From assembly GCA_037043015.1 (NCBI GenBank), contig CM073326.1, positions 1,550,001 through 1,614,000 on the forward strand: a DNA stretch of 64,000 nt. Reading direction: 5' to 3'. Under the pieces are notes generated by a model that was given only the letters and a program-made list of their open reading frames with translations, was not told the origin of the DNA and did not search any database. Origin of the DNA: Bryum argenteum (taxonomy: Eukaryota; Streptophyta; Bryopsida; Bryales; Bryaceae). Every line of letters starts with the position of its first letter. Positions within the stretch are counted from its first letter, which is position 1. Position numbers and translations under genes: made by a program. Below are positions 1 through 9,807 of the stretch, one piece after another.

Positions 1-440
1 TATCAAGTGCTCAAATGAAGATGGGAGACTATCAAGCAAGGTCATAACAATATCCTCCTCCTTCATGGGCACATCCAAGCAAGCAAGTTGAAGTTGAAGT
101 GCAAACCCCTTGTCAATCAATGTTGTTGATGGCATCCAACAAGTCACCTCCCCTTCTTCCATCTTGGGATTGAAGAACTTGATCTTCATGTCAGGGAAGA
201 AGAATATGATCATCCACCAATCTTGGCCAAACTTGGGTATCTTGGATGGATGGGCTGCCGTGGCCCTCCATGCTTCCGTGCTGGTCCTTTGTTGAACTCT
301 TGATGATGTGTAACACCACCTCCTTGGGCATCCACCATCTTCATCCCACTTCTTCAATGTCATGGACATGGCCTTCCACACCCTACTTTGGTACTCCTTC
401 TTGTCCTTGTCACTTGCATGAGATGGTGGTGCCTCCTCCG
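1..440 (-). pseudogene. Copia gag fragment (element A3, 3' part), truncated by the window edge
   Basis: Minus-strand relic of the same gag gene that is better preserved in A2 at 5820-6240. Positions 1-80 match that copy closely, for example at the stretch that encodes the DSLPSSFEHLI region. From about 80 to 400 the match is patchy. Short pieces that resemble the linker of element C (11420-11640) appear to alternate with gag pieces, so no frame stays open. The last five bases, CTCCG (436-440), are repeated at 7834-7838. This shows that A1 inserted here and that the gene continues at 7834. Identification as copia gag is firm; the reason for the mosaic is not known. Confidence 0.7.
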
Positions 441-753
441 TGTTAGAGATTAGGTTGCTTGTAGTTTATAAGAGCACCTAATAGTTATTAGAGTATGTTA
501 GAGTAAGTAATAGAGGCTAGGTCTTCGTCCTCTAGGGTGTGTGAAGAGGGCTGGTCCTAAAAGCCTTAGAGAGAGTGAAGAGAGGACTTAGCCTCTCGGT
601 TATCCCATATTGTTTGTAGCACCATGTGCCTACCTATGGATACATAAGCAAGGGCTTGGAATGAGTATGTATCTCATTCAAGCATTCATTGCTCTACCTT
701 GTGTGTAAGCTTTGATGTTTGTATTCTCTCTCACCCTCTATTGAGCTTCAATA
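441..753 (+). repeat. 5' LTR of copia element A1
   Basis: 313-bp LTR beginning TGTTAGAGATTAGG and ending GCTTCAATA. A TATA-like box (TTTATAAGAG) lies about 25 bases inside the LTR. The LTR is followed with no spacer by the primer-binding site at 754. The same LTR recurs at 3811, 4085, 7414, 15843, 19122 and 23210. Confidence 0.9.
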
Positions 754-767
754 GGTTATGGGCCCAC
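754..767 (+). other. Primer-binding site of A1 (initiator tRNA-Met anticodon arm)
   Basis: GGTTATGGGCCCAC immediately follows the LTR. Its complement GTGGGCCCATAACC matches the anticodon stem-loop of plant initiator tRNA-Met (CAU anticodon inside), as I remember that tRNA. It does not match the tRNA 3' end that most plant copia elements use (TGGTATCAGAGC). Drosophila copia is known to use this internal region. The same 14 bases occur next to the LTRs at 7400, 9105 and 19108. Confidence 0.75.
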
Positions 768-1912
768 TACTCTTGTAGTGAGGTTGAGTTTGAATACATT
801 TGGAGGCTTGGAGAGGTCAAGGAGGTGTTGCACACACTTAGAGGGCTGATTTGCACTGCTTGGAGCATTGGAGGTGCATTTGGAGCCATTTGGAGGTGTT
901 TGCAACCATTTGAATGTGTTTTGAGGTGATTTGGAGCCATTTGGAGGTGTTTGCAACCATTTGGGGCTTTGGAGGTGCATTTGGAGCCATTTGGAGGTGT
1001 GTGCAACCACTTGGAGGTGCTTGCAACCATTTGGAGCTTTGGAGGTGTACTTGGAGCCATTTGGAGGTGTTTGGAGGTGATCCGAGGCATTTGGAGGCAA
1101 TTGGAGCATTTTGGAGGTGTTTGGAGGTGATCTGAGGCATTTGGAGGCAATTGGAGCATTTTGGAGGTGCTTGGAGGTCTCTTGAAGGCATTGGAAGATT
1201 GTGAGCTTCCCTTGTTTTGGTTAGAGTGTTTCTAACACATGAAGGGGCTGATTTGAGCATTTGTGGTGCATGTGTGCACACAAGGGGCTGATTTGAGCAT
1301 TTGTGGTGCAAGAGAGGTGTCTTGAGGCTCCTAAGTTGATATTTGAGTGATTTGAGGTTCATGAAGCTTATTTGACATTGATTGAGGGCTGATCTAGTGT
1401 AGGGCGTACACAAGTGCTCATTTGGAAGCATTGTAGGCTGATTTGAGTGCTTAGAGGTGCACATTCACCTTGTGTGTGTAGTAGACATCTAGATCTAGTG
1501 TTTGGAGGTCAAATAGCTTGAGTTTGATCCAATTTGAGTGGGAGCAAGTGGATCTTGCTTGTTTGAGTGATTTGTTGATCTAGAAGCTTCTTTGACATAG
1601 ATTGAGGGCTGATCTAGTGTAGGGAGTGCACAAGTGCTCATTTGGAGGCATTGAGGGCTGATTTGAGTGCTTTGAGGTGCATATACACCTTGTGAGTGTG
1701 GAGGAAGCCTAGATCTAGGATTTGGACGTCAAAGAGCTTGAGTGTGATTTGATTTGAGTGGGAGCAAGTGGATCTTGCTTGTTTGAGTGTTGGAGGGGCT
1801 TATTGTGCATTGTTTTGTGCACAAGTGTGTTTGCACACTCCTAAGGGGCTGATTTGAGTGTTTAGGTGGTAGATTTGAGTGCTTGGTGTTAGGGCTGCGT
1901 TTGTGCTTTGCC
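768..1912 (+). repeat. A1 untranslated leader with short tandem repeats
   Basis: About 1.1 kb between primer site and gag. The first part (about 860-1190) is an imperfect tandem array built on units such as TTTGGAGGTGTTTGCAACCA, roughly 30-35 bases apart. The second part (about 1235-1870) repeats GGGGCTGATTTGAG about every 40-60 bases, interspersed with short stretches shared between copies. Several frames stay open by chance, giving Lys-Trp-Leu-Gln-Thr-Pro-Pro-type low-complexity translations; I do not regard these as proteins. Equivalent leaders sit at 6400-7399, 7966-9104, 17769-19107 and 19432-19976 on the minus strand. Confidence 0.8.
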
Positions 1913-3379
1913 ATGGCTTCGTTGGAGGGTGAGAGTGTTAGGGTGCTTGAGAAGTTCAATGGCACCAACTTCAACCTGTGGAAGTTCAAGATGAACTTGG
2001 CACTCGATTCCATGGACTTGTGGGAGATTGTTGAAGGCACGGAGGAGGCACCACCATCTCATGCAAGTGACAAGGACAAGAAGGAGTACCAAAGGAGGGA
2101 GAGGAAGGCCATGTCCATGATTGGGCTCAATTTGGTGGATGCGCAACTTGCTCACATCAAGAGTTGCAAAGGACCAGCGGAAGCATGGAGGGTACTTTGT
2201 AACATCCATGAGACAAAAACCTTGTCCAACATACTCTTCTTGAGGCGCAAGTTCTTCACAATCAAGATGGAGGAAGGGGCTGACTTGTTGGAGCACATCA
2301 ACAACATCAAGGCACTTGCGGATCAACTTGCTTGCTTGGATGTGCCCATGAAAGAGGAGGATATTGTTATGACCTTGCTTGATAGTCTCCCATCTTCATT
2401 TGAGCACTTGATAACGGCTTTAGAGACCTTGCAACTTGCTGACCTTAAGATGGAGTTTGTGGTTTCAAGGTTGATGCATGAAGTGTCCAAGAGAAAGGAG
2501 AAGGGTGCTCAAAGTGGTGAGGAAGCGTTGGTGGCGGCTCAAAACAAACGGAGGATGCAAAATGGGCCAAGGACGTGCTTCAATTGTGGCAAACCGGGCC
2601 ACATTGCAAGGTATTGCTTCCAAGACAAGAAGGAGAAGGAGAGTGCCAATGTTGCAAGAAACAAAGACAATGAGGAGGAGTATGCGTTTGTAAGCGCCGT
2701 TGTTGCAAGCAAAGAGGAGATGTGGGAAGAGCATGCATTTGCAAATGGAGATGGAGATGACAACACCATGACCAAGTGGATCATGGATTCGGGAGCCACC
2801 AAGCACATGTCACCTCATAGGGCAGCATTTCAAACATATGAGGTAATATCACCACCACGAAATGTGCACTTGGGAGATGGTAGTATTGTGCATGCGGTCG
2901 GAGTTGGCACCATTGTTGAGGAGGTGAAGGTGATGGGAGTAAAGCACAAAATCAACATAAAGGAGGTTCTCCACATCCCAAAGTTAAAGAGAAATTTGTT
3001 ATCCATAGCAAAGCTTGCTCTTAATGGCTTAAAGGTGGAGTTTGATGATAATGCATGCATTGTGAGGGCTGCAAATAAGAAGGTGATTGCTAGATTGCCA
3101 AGAGAAGGGAGTTTGTATCAAATGCCCTTCTCTATGTATGATATGGCCAATGTGGCACACCAAATGAAACAATCAGCGCCTTTGGAGCTACGCCATACGC
3201 GCCTTGGGCATTTGAATGTGAAGAATTTGAAGGTCCTTGAAAGGATGGTAAATAGCATGCAAATCAAGAATAGGACATCAAATTCAGCGGCTCGTGATGT
3301 GGTGATTGCGGAGGAGGCCACTTGTCGAGATGCGAATGTGGAGATGCATCCAAGTGGGAGTTTGGAGCCACTATGGTGA
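1913..3379 (+). CDS. Copia gag-protease polyprotein of A1 (pol deleted)
   Basis: 488-aa ORF starting at the ATG of MASLEGESVRVLEKF. The N-terminal half is a copia Gag (the KFNGTNFNLWKFKM region and the LNLVDAQLAHI region are typical of the UBN2/DUF4219-type gag). A CCHC zinc knuckle, CFNCGKPGHIARYC, lies near residues 222-235. The aspartic protease motif WIMDSGATKHM is near residue 290. The start of the GAG-pre-integrase domain (LRHTRLGHLNVKNLK) follows near residue 425. The frame then jumps, after SNSAA, straight into the linker that in full-length relatives lies after integrase (RDVV.AEEATC), and ends at TGA 3377-3379. Gag and protease look functional; integrase and reverse transcriptase are missing. 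An unspliced, LTR-driven transcript is expected. Confidence 0.85.
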   Translation: MASLEGESVRVLEKFNGTNFNLWKFKMNLALDSMDLWEIVEGTEEAPPSHASDKDKKEYQRRERKAMSMIGLNLVDAQLAHIKSCKGPAEAWRVLCNIHETKTLSNILFLRRKFFTIKMEEGADLLEHINNIKALADQLACLDVPMKEEDIVMTLLDSLPSSFEHLITALETLQLADLKMEFVVSRLMHEVSKRKEKGAQSGEEALVAAQNKRRMQNGPRTCFNCGKPGHIARYCFQDKKEKESANVARNKDNEEEYAFVSAVVASKEEMWEEHAFANGDGDDNTMTKWIMDSGATKHMSPHRAAFQTYEVISPPRNVHLGDGSIVHAVGVGTIVEEVKVMGVKHKINIKEVLHIPKLKRNLLSIAKLALNGLKVEFDDNACIVRAANKKVIARLPREGSLYQMPFSMYDMANVAHQMKQSAPLELRHTRLGHLNVKNLKVLERMVNSMQIKNRTSNSAARDVVIAEEATCRDANVEMHPSGSLEPLW

Positions 3380-3810
3380 TTGGGGTGGATGCAACTCCAA
3401 TTTCAGCGTGCGTTGTACAAGAGGCTTAAGTTGGAGAAGAGCCTAAAGGAGTGCAAGAGCCGAAAGAGAAGGAAGAGGAGGATGTGGAGGTTGAATCACA
3501 TGAGGAAGATTGAAGACGGGCAGCGTGAGACGAGGCCCATGGTATCCAATAAGGAGAGGATTTGGGCACTTGTTTGGGTGATGCTTTGCAAAGTGTGCAT
3601 GCAAGCAAGTGGGAGTTGACCAAACAAAACAATGGCACATGGGAATTGGCTTTGTTGCCAAATGCGCCCAAGATAGTTAGAGGATGGAGAGGAGAGCTTG
3701 ACGTATTACCAAATGGAGGACATAGTGGGTGATATGTTGACCAAGGCGTTTACCAAGGTGAGGCACAAGGAGATGGGATTGCGAGGAGAAAACTACTCGC
3801 AAAGTGGGAG
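3380..3810 (+). pseudogene. Scrambled pol linker and RNase H tail of A1, plus polypurine tract
   Basis: After the gag stop, the sequence keeps the acidic/basic linker that normally precedes reverse transcriptase (read in a shifted frame), then jumps at about 3660-3715 to the last residues of RNase H (DMLTKAFTKVRH...NYSQSGSV). The whole reverse transcriptase is missing. The polypurine tract AAAGTGGGAG is at 3801-3810, directly before the LTR. The same stop and frame change occur in A2 and A5, so the lesions predate their amplification. Confidence 0.75.
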
Positions 3811-4084
3811 TGTTAGAGATTAGGTTGCTTGTAGTTTATAAGAGCACCTAATAGTTATTAGAGTATGTTAGAGTAAGTAATAGAGGCTAGGTCTTCGTCC
3901 TCTAGGGTGTGTGAAGAGGGCTGGTCCTAAAAGCCTTAGAGAGAGAGAAGAGAGGACTTAGCCTCTCGGTTATCCCATATTGTTTGTAGCACCATGTGCC
4001 TACCTATGGATACATAAGCAAGGGCTTGGAATGAGTATGTATCTCATTCAAGCATTCATTGCTCTACCTTGTGTGTAAGCTTTG
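3811..4084 (+). repeat. 3' LTR of A1, first part (interrupted by A2)
   Basis: Begins TGTTAGAGATTAGG as the 5' LTR does and is collinear with 441-714. It breaks after GTAAGCTTTG. The last five bases, CTTTG (4080-4084), are duplicated at 7790-7794, where the LTR resumes and runs to 7833. Confidence 0.9.
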
Positions 4085-4459
4085 TATTGAAGCTCAATAG
4101 AGGGTGAGAGAGAATACAAACATCAAAGCTTACACACAAGGTAGAGCAATGAATGCTTGAATGAGATGCATACTCATTCCAAGCCCTTGCTTATATATCC
4201 ATAGGTAGGCACATGGTGCTACAATCAATATGGGATAACCGAGAGGCTAAGGCCTCTCTCCTCTCTCTAAGGCTTTTAGGACCAGCCCTCTTCACACACC
4301 CTAGAGGACTAAGACCTAGCCTCTATTACTTACTCTAACGTACTCTAATAACTATTAGGTGCTCTTATAAACTACGAGCAACCTAATCTCTAACAACTCT
4401 AACATACTCTAATAACTATTAGGTGCTCTTATAAACTACGAGCAACCTAATCTCTAACA
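4085..4459 (-). repeat. 3' LTR of A2
   Basis: Reverse complement of the A-type LTR, running from TATTGAAGCTC to CTCTAACA. It includes an internal duplication of about 63 bases (around 4335-4459). It is followed by the reverse complement of the polypurine tract (CTCCCACTTT). Confidence 0.9.
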
Positions 4460-6399
4460 CTCCCACTTTGCGAGTAGTTTTCTCCTCGCAATCCCATCTC
4501 CTTGTGCCTCACCTTGGTAAACGCCTTGGTCAACATATCACCCACTATGTCCCCCATTTGGTAATACGTCAAGCTCTCCTCTCCATCCTCTAACTATCTT
4601 GGGCGCATTTGGCAAGAAAGCCAATTCCCATGTGCCATTGTTTTGTTTGGTCAACTCCCACTTGCTTGCATGCACACTTTGCAAAGCATCACCCTAACAA
4701 GTGACCTCCTCTCCCTTATTGGATACCATGGGCCTCGTGCACGTTGCCCCTCTTCAATCTTCCTCATGTGATTCAACCTCCACATCCTCCTCTTCCTTCT
4801 CTTTCGGCTCTTGCACTCCTTTAGGATGTTCTCCAACTTGAGCCTCTTGTACAACGCACGCCGAAATTGGAGTTGCATCCACCCCAATCACCATAGTCGC
4901 TCCAAACTCCCACTTGGATGCATCTCCACATTCGCATCTCGACAAGTGGCCTCCTCCGCAATCACCACATCACGAGCTGCTGAATTTGATGTACTATTCT
5001 TGATTTGCATGCCATTTACCATCCTTTCAAGGACCTTCAAATTCTTCACATTCAAATGCCCAAGGCGCCTATGGCGTAGCTCCAAAGGCGCTCATTGTGG
5101 CATTTGGTGTGCCACATTGGCCATATCATACATAGAGAAGGGCATTTGATACAAACTCCCTTCTCTTGGCAATCTAGCAATCACCTTCCTATTTGCAGCC
5201 CTCACAATGCATGCATTATCATCAAACTCCACCTTTAAGCCATTAAGAGCAAGCTTTGCTATGGATAACAAATTTCTCTTTAACTTTGGGATGTGGAGAA
5301 CCTCCTTTATGTTGATTTTGTGCTTAACTCCCATCACCTTCACCTCCTCAACAATGGTGCCAACTCCGACCGCATGCACAATACTACCATCTCCCAAGTG
5401 CACATTTCGTGGTGGTGATATTACCTCATATGTTTGAAATGCTGCCCTATGAGGTGACATGTGCTTGGTGGCTCCCGAATCCATGATCCACTTGTCAATG
5501 GTGTTGTCATCTCCATCTCCATTTGCAAAGGCATGCTCTTCCGACATCTCCTCTTTGCTTGCAACAACGGGCGCTTACAAACGCATACTCCTCCTCATTG
5601 TCTTTGTTTCTTGCAACATTGGCACTCTCCTTCTCTTTCATCTTGTCTTGGAAGCAATACCTTGCAATGTGGCCCGGTTTGCCACAATTGAAGCACGTCC
5701 TTGGCCCATTTTGCATCCTCCCTTTGTATTGAGCCGCCACCAAGGCTTCCTCACCACTTTGAGTACCCCTCTCCTTCCTTTTGGACACTTCATGCATCAA
5801 CCTTGACACCACAAACTCCATCTTAAGGTCAGCAAGTTGCAAGGTCTCTAAAGCCGTTATCAAGTGCTCAAATGAAGATGGGAGACTATCAAGCAAGGTC
5901 ATAACAATATCCTCCTCCTTAATGGGCACATCCAAGCAAGCAAGTTGATCCGCAAGTGCCTTGATGTTGTTGATGTGCTCCAACAAGTCAGCCCCTTCTT
6001 CCATCTTGATTGTGAAGAACTTGCGCCTCAAGAAGAGGATGTTGGCCAAGCTTTTTGTCTCATGGATGTTGCAAAGTACCCTCCATGCTTCCGCTGGTCC
6101 TTTGCAACTCTTGATGTGAGCAAGTTGGGCATCCACCAAATTGAGCCCAATCATGGACATGGCCTTCCTCACCCTCCTTTGGTACTCCTTCATGTCCTTG
6201 TCACTTGCATGAGAAGGTGGTGCCTCCTCCGTGCCTTCAACAATCTCCCACAAGTCCATCCCGGAGAGCGCCAAGTTCATCTTAAACTTCCAAAGGTGGA
6301 AGTTGTTGCCATTGAACTTTTCAAGCAGCACCCTTACACTCTCAACCTCAAGCAAAACACCCTTACAACACCAACACTCTCAACCTCAAAAGAAGCCAT
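4460..6399 (-). pseudogene. Broken gag-protease gene of A2
   Basis: Same architecture as the A1 gag-protease gene, read right to left. The region after the first ATG (complement of 6397-6399) holds a small duplication of the GAGGTTGAGAGTGT segment that shifts the frame. An alternative start at about 6355 restores a gag ORF as far as 5507. An extra G in the run at about 5567-5570 then shifts the frame between the zinc knuckle and the protease. A TCA-to-TGA change near 5090 creates a stop before the pre-integrase segment. The protease motif DSGATKHM and the zinc knuckle are still readable. The SNSAA/RDVV deletion junction is identical to that of A1. Confidence 0.85.
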
Positions 6400-7413
6400 G
6401 GCTAGACACAAACGCAAGATCCGTTACAACACCAACAACCCAAATCTACCACCTAAACACTCAAATCAGCCCCTTAGGAGTGTGCAAACACACTTGAGCA
6501 CAAAACAATGCTCAATAAGCCTCCCCAACACTCAAACAAGCAAGTGTCACTTGCTCCCACTCACATCAGATCTCATTCAAGCTATTTGACCACCAAATGC
6601 TAGATCTAGATGTCTAATACACACACAAGGTGTATTTGCACCTCTAAGCACTCAAATCAGCCCTCTATGCCTCCAAATGAGCACTTGTGCACTCTCTACA
6701 CTAGATCAGCCTTCAATATAGTCAAGAAAGCTTGTAGCCCTTCAAATCACTCAAAACTAAGCTTAGGAGTCTCAAATCACCACTTTAGCACCACAATGGA
6801 TCAAATCAGCCCTTTGTGTGCACACATGCACCCCAAATGCTAGATTCAGCCCTCAATACTTCAAGTGCACTTCAAGTTGATCACAATTAGCACTCCAAAA
6901 GCTCAAAACCACTCCAAACAAAGGATTTGGTAGCCAACAATGCAAATCAGCACCTCCTTGTGTTAGTATCACTCTACCTAAGACAAGGGAAGCATACAAT
7001 ACTCCAATGCCTTCAAGAGTCCTCCAAACACCTCCAAAGTGCTTCAATTGCCTCCAAATGCTCCAAATCACCTCCAAACAACTCCAAACACCTCTAAATG
7101 GTTGCAAACACCTCCAAATGGCTCCAAGTGCACCTCCAAAGTTCCAAATGGTTGCAAGCACCTCCAAGTGGTTGCACACCTCCAAGTGCACCTCCAAAAC
7201 TCCAAATGGTTGCAAAACAACGTTAAATGCCTCCAAATTACCTCCAAACACATCCAAATGGTTGCAAACACCTCCAAATGGCTCCAAGTGCACCTCCAAA
7301 GCTCCAAGGAGTGCAAATCAGCCCTCCAAGTGTGTGCAACACCTCCTTGACCTCTCCAAGCCTCCAAATGTATTCTAACTCAACCTCACTACAAGAGTAG
7401 TGGGCCCATAACC
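6400..7413 (-). repeat. Leader and primer site of A2
   Basis: Minus-strand leader with the same two blocks as in A1: AAATCAGCCC-containing repeats at about 6460-6960 and a CCTCCAAATGGTTGCAAACA-type array at about 7010-7310. The primer site (complement of 7400-7413, GGTTATGGGCCCAC) abuts the LTR. Confidence 0.8.
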
Positions 7414-7789
7414 TATTGAAGCTCAATAGAGGGTGAGAGAGAATACAAACATCAAAGCTTACACACAAGGTAGAGCAATGAATGCTTGAATGAGATGCAT
7501 ACTCATTCCAAGCCCTTGCTTATATATCCATAGGTAGGCACATGGTGCTACAATCAATATGGGATAACCGAGAGGCTAAGGGCTCTCTCTCTCTCTAAGG
7601 CTTTTAGGACCAGCCCCTCTTACACACACCCTAGAGGACTAAGACCTAGCCTCTATTACTTACTCTAACGTACTCTAATAACTATTAGGTGCTCTTATAA
7701 ACTACGAGCAACCTAATCTCTAACAACTCTAACATACTCTAATAACTATTAGGTGCTCTTATAAACTACGAGCAACCTAATCTCTAACA
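7414..7789 (-). repeat. 5' LTR of A2
   Basis: About 376 bp, nearly identical to 4085-4459 including the internal duplication. It ends at 7789 beside the second CTTTG target copy. Confidence 0.9.
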
Positions 7790-7833
7790 CTTTGATGTTT
7801 GTATTCTCTCTCACCCTCTATTGAGCTTCAATA
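7790..7833 (+). repeat. 3' LTR of A1, last part
   Basis: CTTTGATGTTTGTATTC... to TTCAATA completes the A1 3' LTR that was cut at 4084. The next five bases, CTCCG (7834-7838), are the right copy of the A1 target duplication. Confidence 0.9.
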
Positions 7834-9118
7834 CTCCGTGCCTTCAACAATCTCCCACAAGTCCATGGAAGAGAGCGCCAGGTTCATCTTAAATTTCCAA
7901 AGGTGGAAGTTGTTGCCGTTGAACTTTTCAAGCACCCTTACACTCTCACCCTCAAAAGAAGCCATGGCTAGACACAAACGCTGCCCTTACGACACCAACA
8001 ACCCAAGTCTACCACCTAAACACTCAAATCAGCGCCTTCGGAGTGTGCAAACACACTTGTGCACAAATCAATGCACAATAATCTCCTTCAACACTCAAAC
8101 AAGCAAGATCCACTTCCTCCCACTCAAATCAGATCACACTCAAGCTCTTTGACGTCCAAATGCTAGATCTAGGCTTCCCCCACACCCACAAGGTGTATAT
8201 GCACCTCAAAGCACTCAAATCAGCCCTCAATGCCTCCAAATGAGCACTTGTGCACTCCCTACACTAGAGCAACCCTCAATCTATGTCAAAGAAGCTTCTA
8301 AATCAACAAATCACTCAAACAAGCAAGATCCACTTGCTCCTACCCTCAAACAAGCAAGATCCACTTGCTTCCACTCAAATTGGATCAAACTCAAGCTATT
8401 TGACCTCCAAATACTAGATCTAGATGTATACTACACACACAAGGTGAATTTGCACCTCTAAGCACTCAAATCAGCCCACAATGCTTCCAAATGAGCACTT
8501 CTGCACTCCTTACACTAGATCAGCCCTCAATCAATGTCAAATAAGCTTCATGAACCTCAAATCACTCAAATCTCAACTTAGGAGCCTCAAGACACCTCTC
8601 TTGCACGACACATGCACAAATCAGCCCCTTGTGTGCACACATGCACCACAAATGCTCAAATCAGCCCCTTCTTGTGTTAGAAACACTCTAACCAAGACAA
8701 GCGAAGCTCACAATCCTCCAATGCCTTCAAAAGACCTCCAAACACCTCCAAAATGCTCCAATTGCCTCCAAATGCCTCAAATCACCTCCAAACACCTCCA
8801 AAGGGCTCCAAGTACACCTCCAAAGCACCAAATGGTTGCAAACACCTCCAAGAGGTTGCACACACCTCCAAATGGCTCCAAATGCACCTCCAATGCCCCA
8901 AGTGGTTGCAAACACATCCAAATGGCTCCAAATCACCTCAAAACACATTCAAATGGTTGCAAACACCTCCAAATGGCTCCAAATGCACCTCCAATGTTCC
9001 AAAGACCTCCAAGTAGTGCAAAGCAGCCCAACATGTGCTTGCAACCTCTCCAAGACCTCCCCAAGCCTCCAAATGTATTCCAACTCAACCTCACTACAAG
9101 AGTAGTGGGCCCATAACC
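7834..9118 (-). pseudogene. Element A3: gag start, leader and primer site
   Basis: Continuation of the gag gene seen at 1-440 once A1 is removed. The gag start codon is the complement of 7963-7965 and the N-terminal KFNGNNFHLWKFKM-like region follows. The leader (7966-9104) has the same repeat blocks as A1 and A2. The primer site is the complement of 9105-9118. Most of the gene lies beyond the left window edge. Confidence 0.75.
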
Positions 9119-9429
9119 CTTTTGAAGCTCAATAGTGAGAGAGAAGGAATACAAACAATCAAAGCTTACAAACAAGTAGAGCAATGAATGCTTGAAAGAG
9201 ATGCATACTCATTCCAATCCCTTGCTTATATATCCATAGGTAGGCACATGGTGCTACAATCAATATGGGATAACCGAGAGGGTAAGGCCTCTCTCCACTC
9301 TCTAAGGCTCTTAGGACTAGCCCTCTTCACACACTCTAGAGGACTAAGACCTAGCCTCTATACCTCACATAAATACAGTCTAATAACTATTAGATGCTCT
9401 TATAACTACGAGCAATCTAATCTTCAACA
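9119..9429 (-). repeat. B-type copia LTR shared by two element halves
   Basis: About 311 bp. In element orientation it begins TGTTGAAGATTAGATTGC, a subtype distinct from the A LTR but matching 19977-20286. Its left side is a primer site (so it is the 5' LTR of A3) and its right side is a polypurine tract plus RNase H tail (so it is the 3' LTR of another element). An LTR serving both is a signature of recombination between LTRs of neighbouring elements. Confidence 0.75.
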
Positions 9430-9551
9430 CTCCCACTTTGCGAGTAGTAACCTCCTCGCAATCCCATCGCCTTTGTTAGCTTCTCGTGCCTCACCTTAGC
9501 AAGCGCCTTGGTCAACACATCAACCACCATCTCCTCCGTTGGACAATACCA
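9430..9551 (-). pseudogene. RNase H C-terminus and polypurine tract, probably of element B
   Basis: The minus strand encodes the end of a copia polyprotein (VDVLTKALAKVRHEKL...NYSQSGS), as in element D at 21530-21650, followed by the polypurine tract next to the 9119-9429 LTR. It is cut off at 9551 by element C. Confidence 0.75.
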
Positions 9552-9796
9552 TATTGAGATTGAAGGGAAAGACTTTACTTAGATGGTATTGGATAACATC
9601 AGCCATGCATGGGCTGAATACAAGTAGGAGGAAGCCTCCTCTACTTGTTTCCTAACCATGTGGGATAACTCACCACTATGGGCTGCCTTTGACTACAAGC
9701 AACACCTAATGGAGTCTACGAACTAACTAAGTGTGTAGTTCTACTCCTAACACTCCATGTACACTATCTACTCCAATAGGTACATGTTTCTCAACA
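9552..9796 (-). repeat. 3' LTR of element C
   Basis: 245 bp from TATTGAGATTGAAGGG to TTTCTCAACA as written on the plus strand. It is collinear and equal in length with 15007-15251. Confidence 0.93.
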
Positions 9797-9807
9797 CTCC
9801 CACTTTG

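Larger units (their letters stand above)
4085..7789 (-). mobile_element. Ty1/copia element A2, non-autonomous, nested in the A1 LTR
   Basis: Complete minus-strand element flanked by CTTTG. Its LTRs are 7414-7789 (5') and 4085-4459 (3'), both about 375 bp because each carries the same roughly 63-bp internal duplication (a second copy of the segment ending ATCTCTAACA). The shared duplication shows the two LTRs came from one replication cycle. The primer site is 7400-7413, the leader 6400-7399 and the coding remnant 4460-6399. It has the same integrase and reverse-transcriptase deletions as A1. It is clearly younger than A1, because it sits inside A1's LTR. Confidence 0.9.
441..7833 (+). mobile_element. 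Ty1/copia element A1, non-autonomous, with A2 nested in its 3' LTR
   Basis: A complete insertion bounded by the 5-bp target duplication CTCCG (436-440 and 7834-7838). Its order is 5' LTR 441-753, primer site 754-767, long repetitive leader to 1912, gag-protease ORF 1913-3379, a short scrambled pol remnant, polypurine tract 3801-3810 (AAAGTGGGAG), and a 3' LTR in two pieces (3811-4084 and 7790-7833). The LTR is split because A2 (4085-7789) landed in it with target duplication CTTTG. The LTR ends are TGTTAG...TCAATA, not the usual TG...CA; both target duplications independently fix this boundary. Integrase core, reverse transcriptase and RNase H are absent, so the element would need enzymes in trans. 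Confidence 0.9.

Noticed and set aside
756..1464. Long overlapping minus-strand ORFs rich in KWLQTPPNGSKC-type repeats
   Set aside because: They arise from the 30-35-base tandem array of the copia leader, stay open in several frames at once and have no start or domain context.
6610..7378. Plus-strand low-complexity ORFs over the A2 leader (and equivalents at 8481-9116 and 18233-19086)
   Set aside because: Same leader array in opposite orientation; no protein signal.
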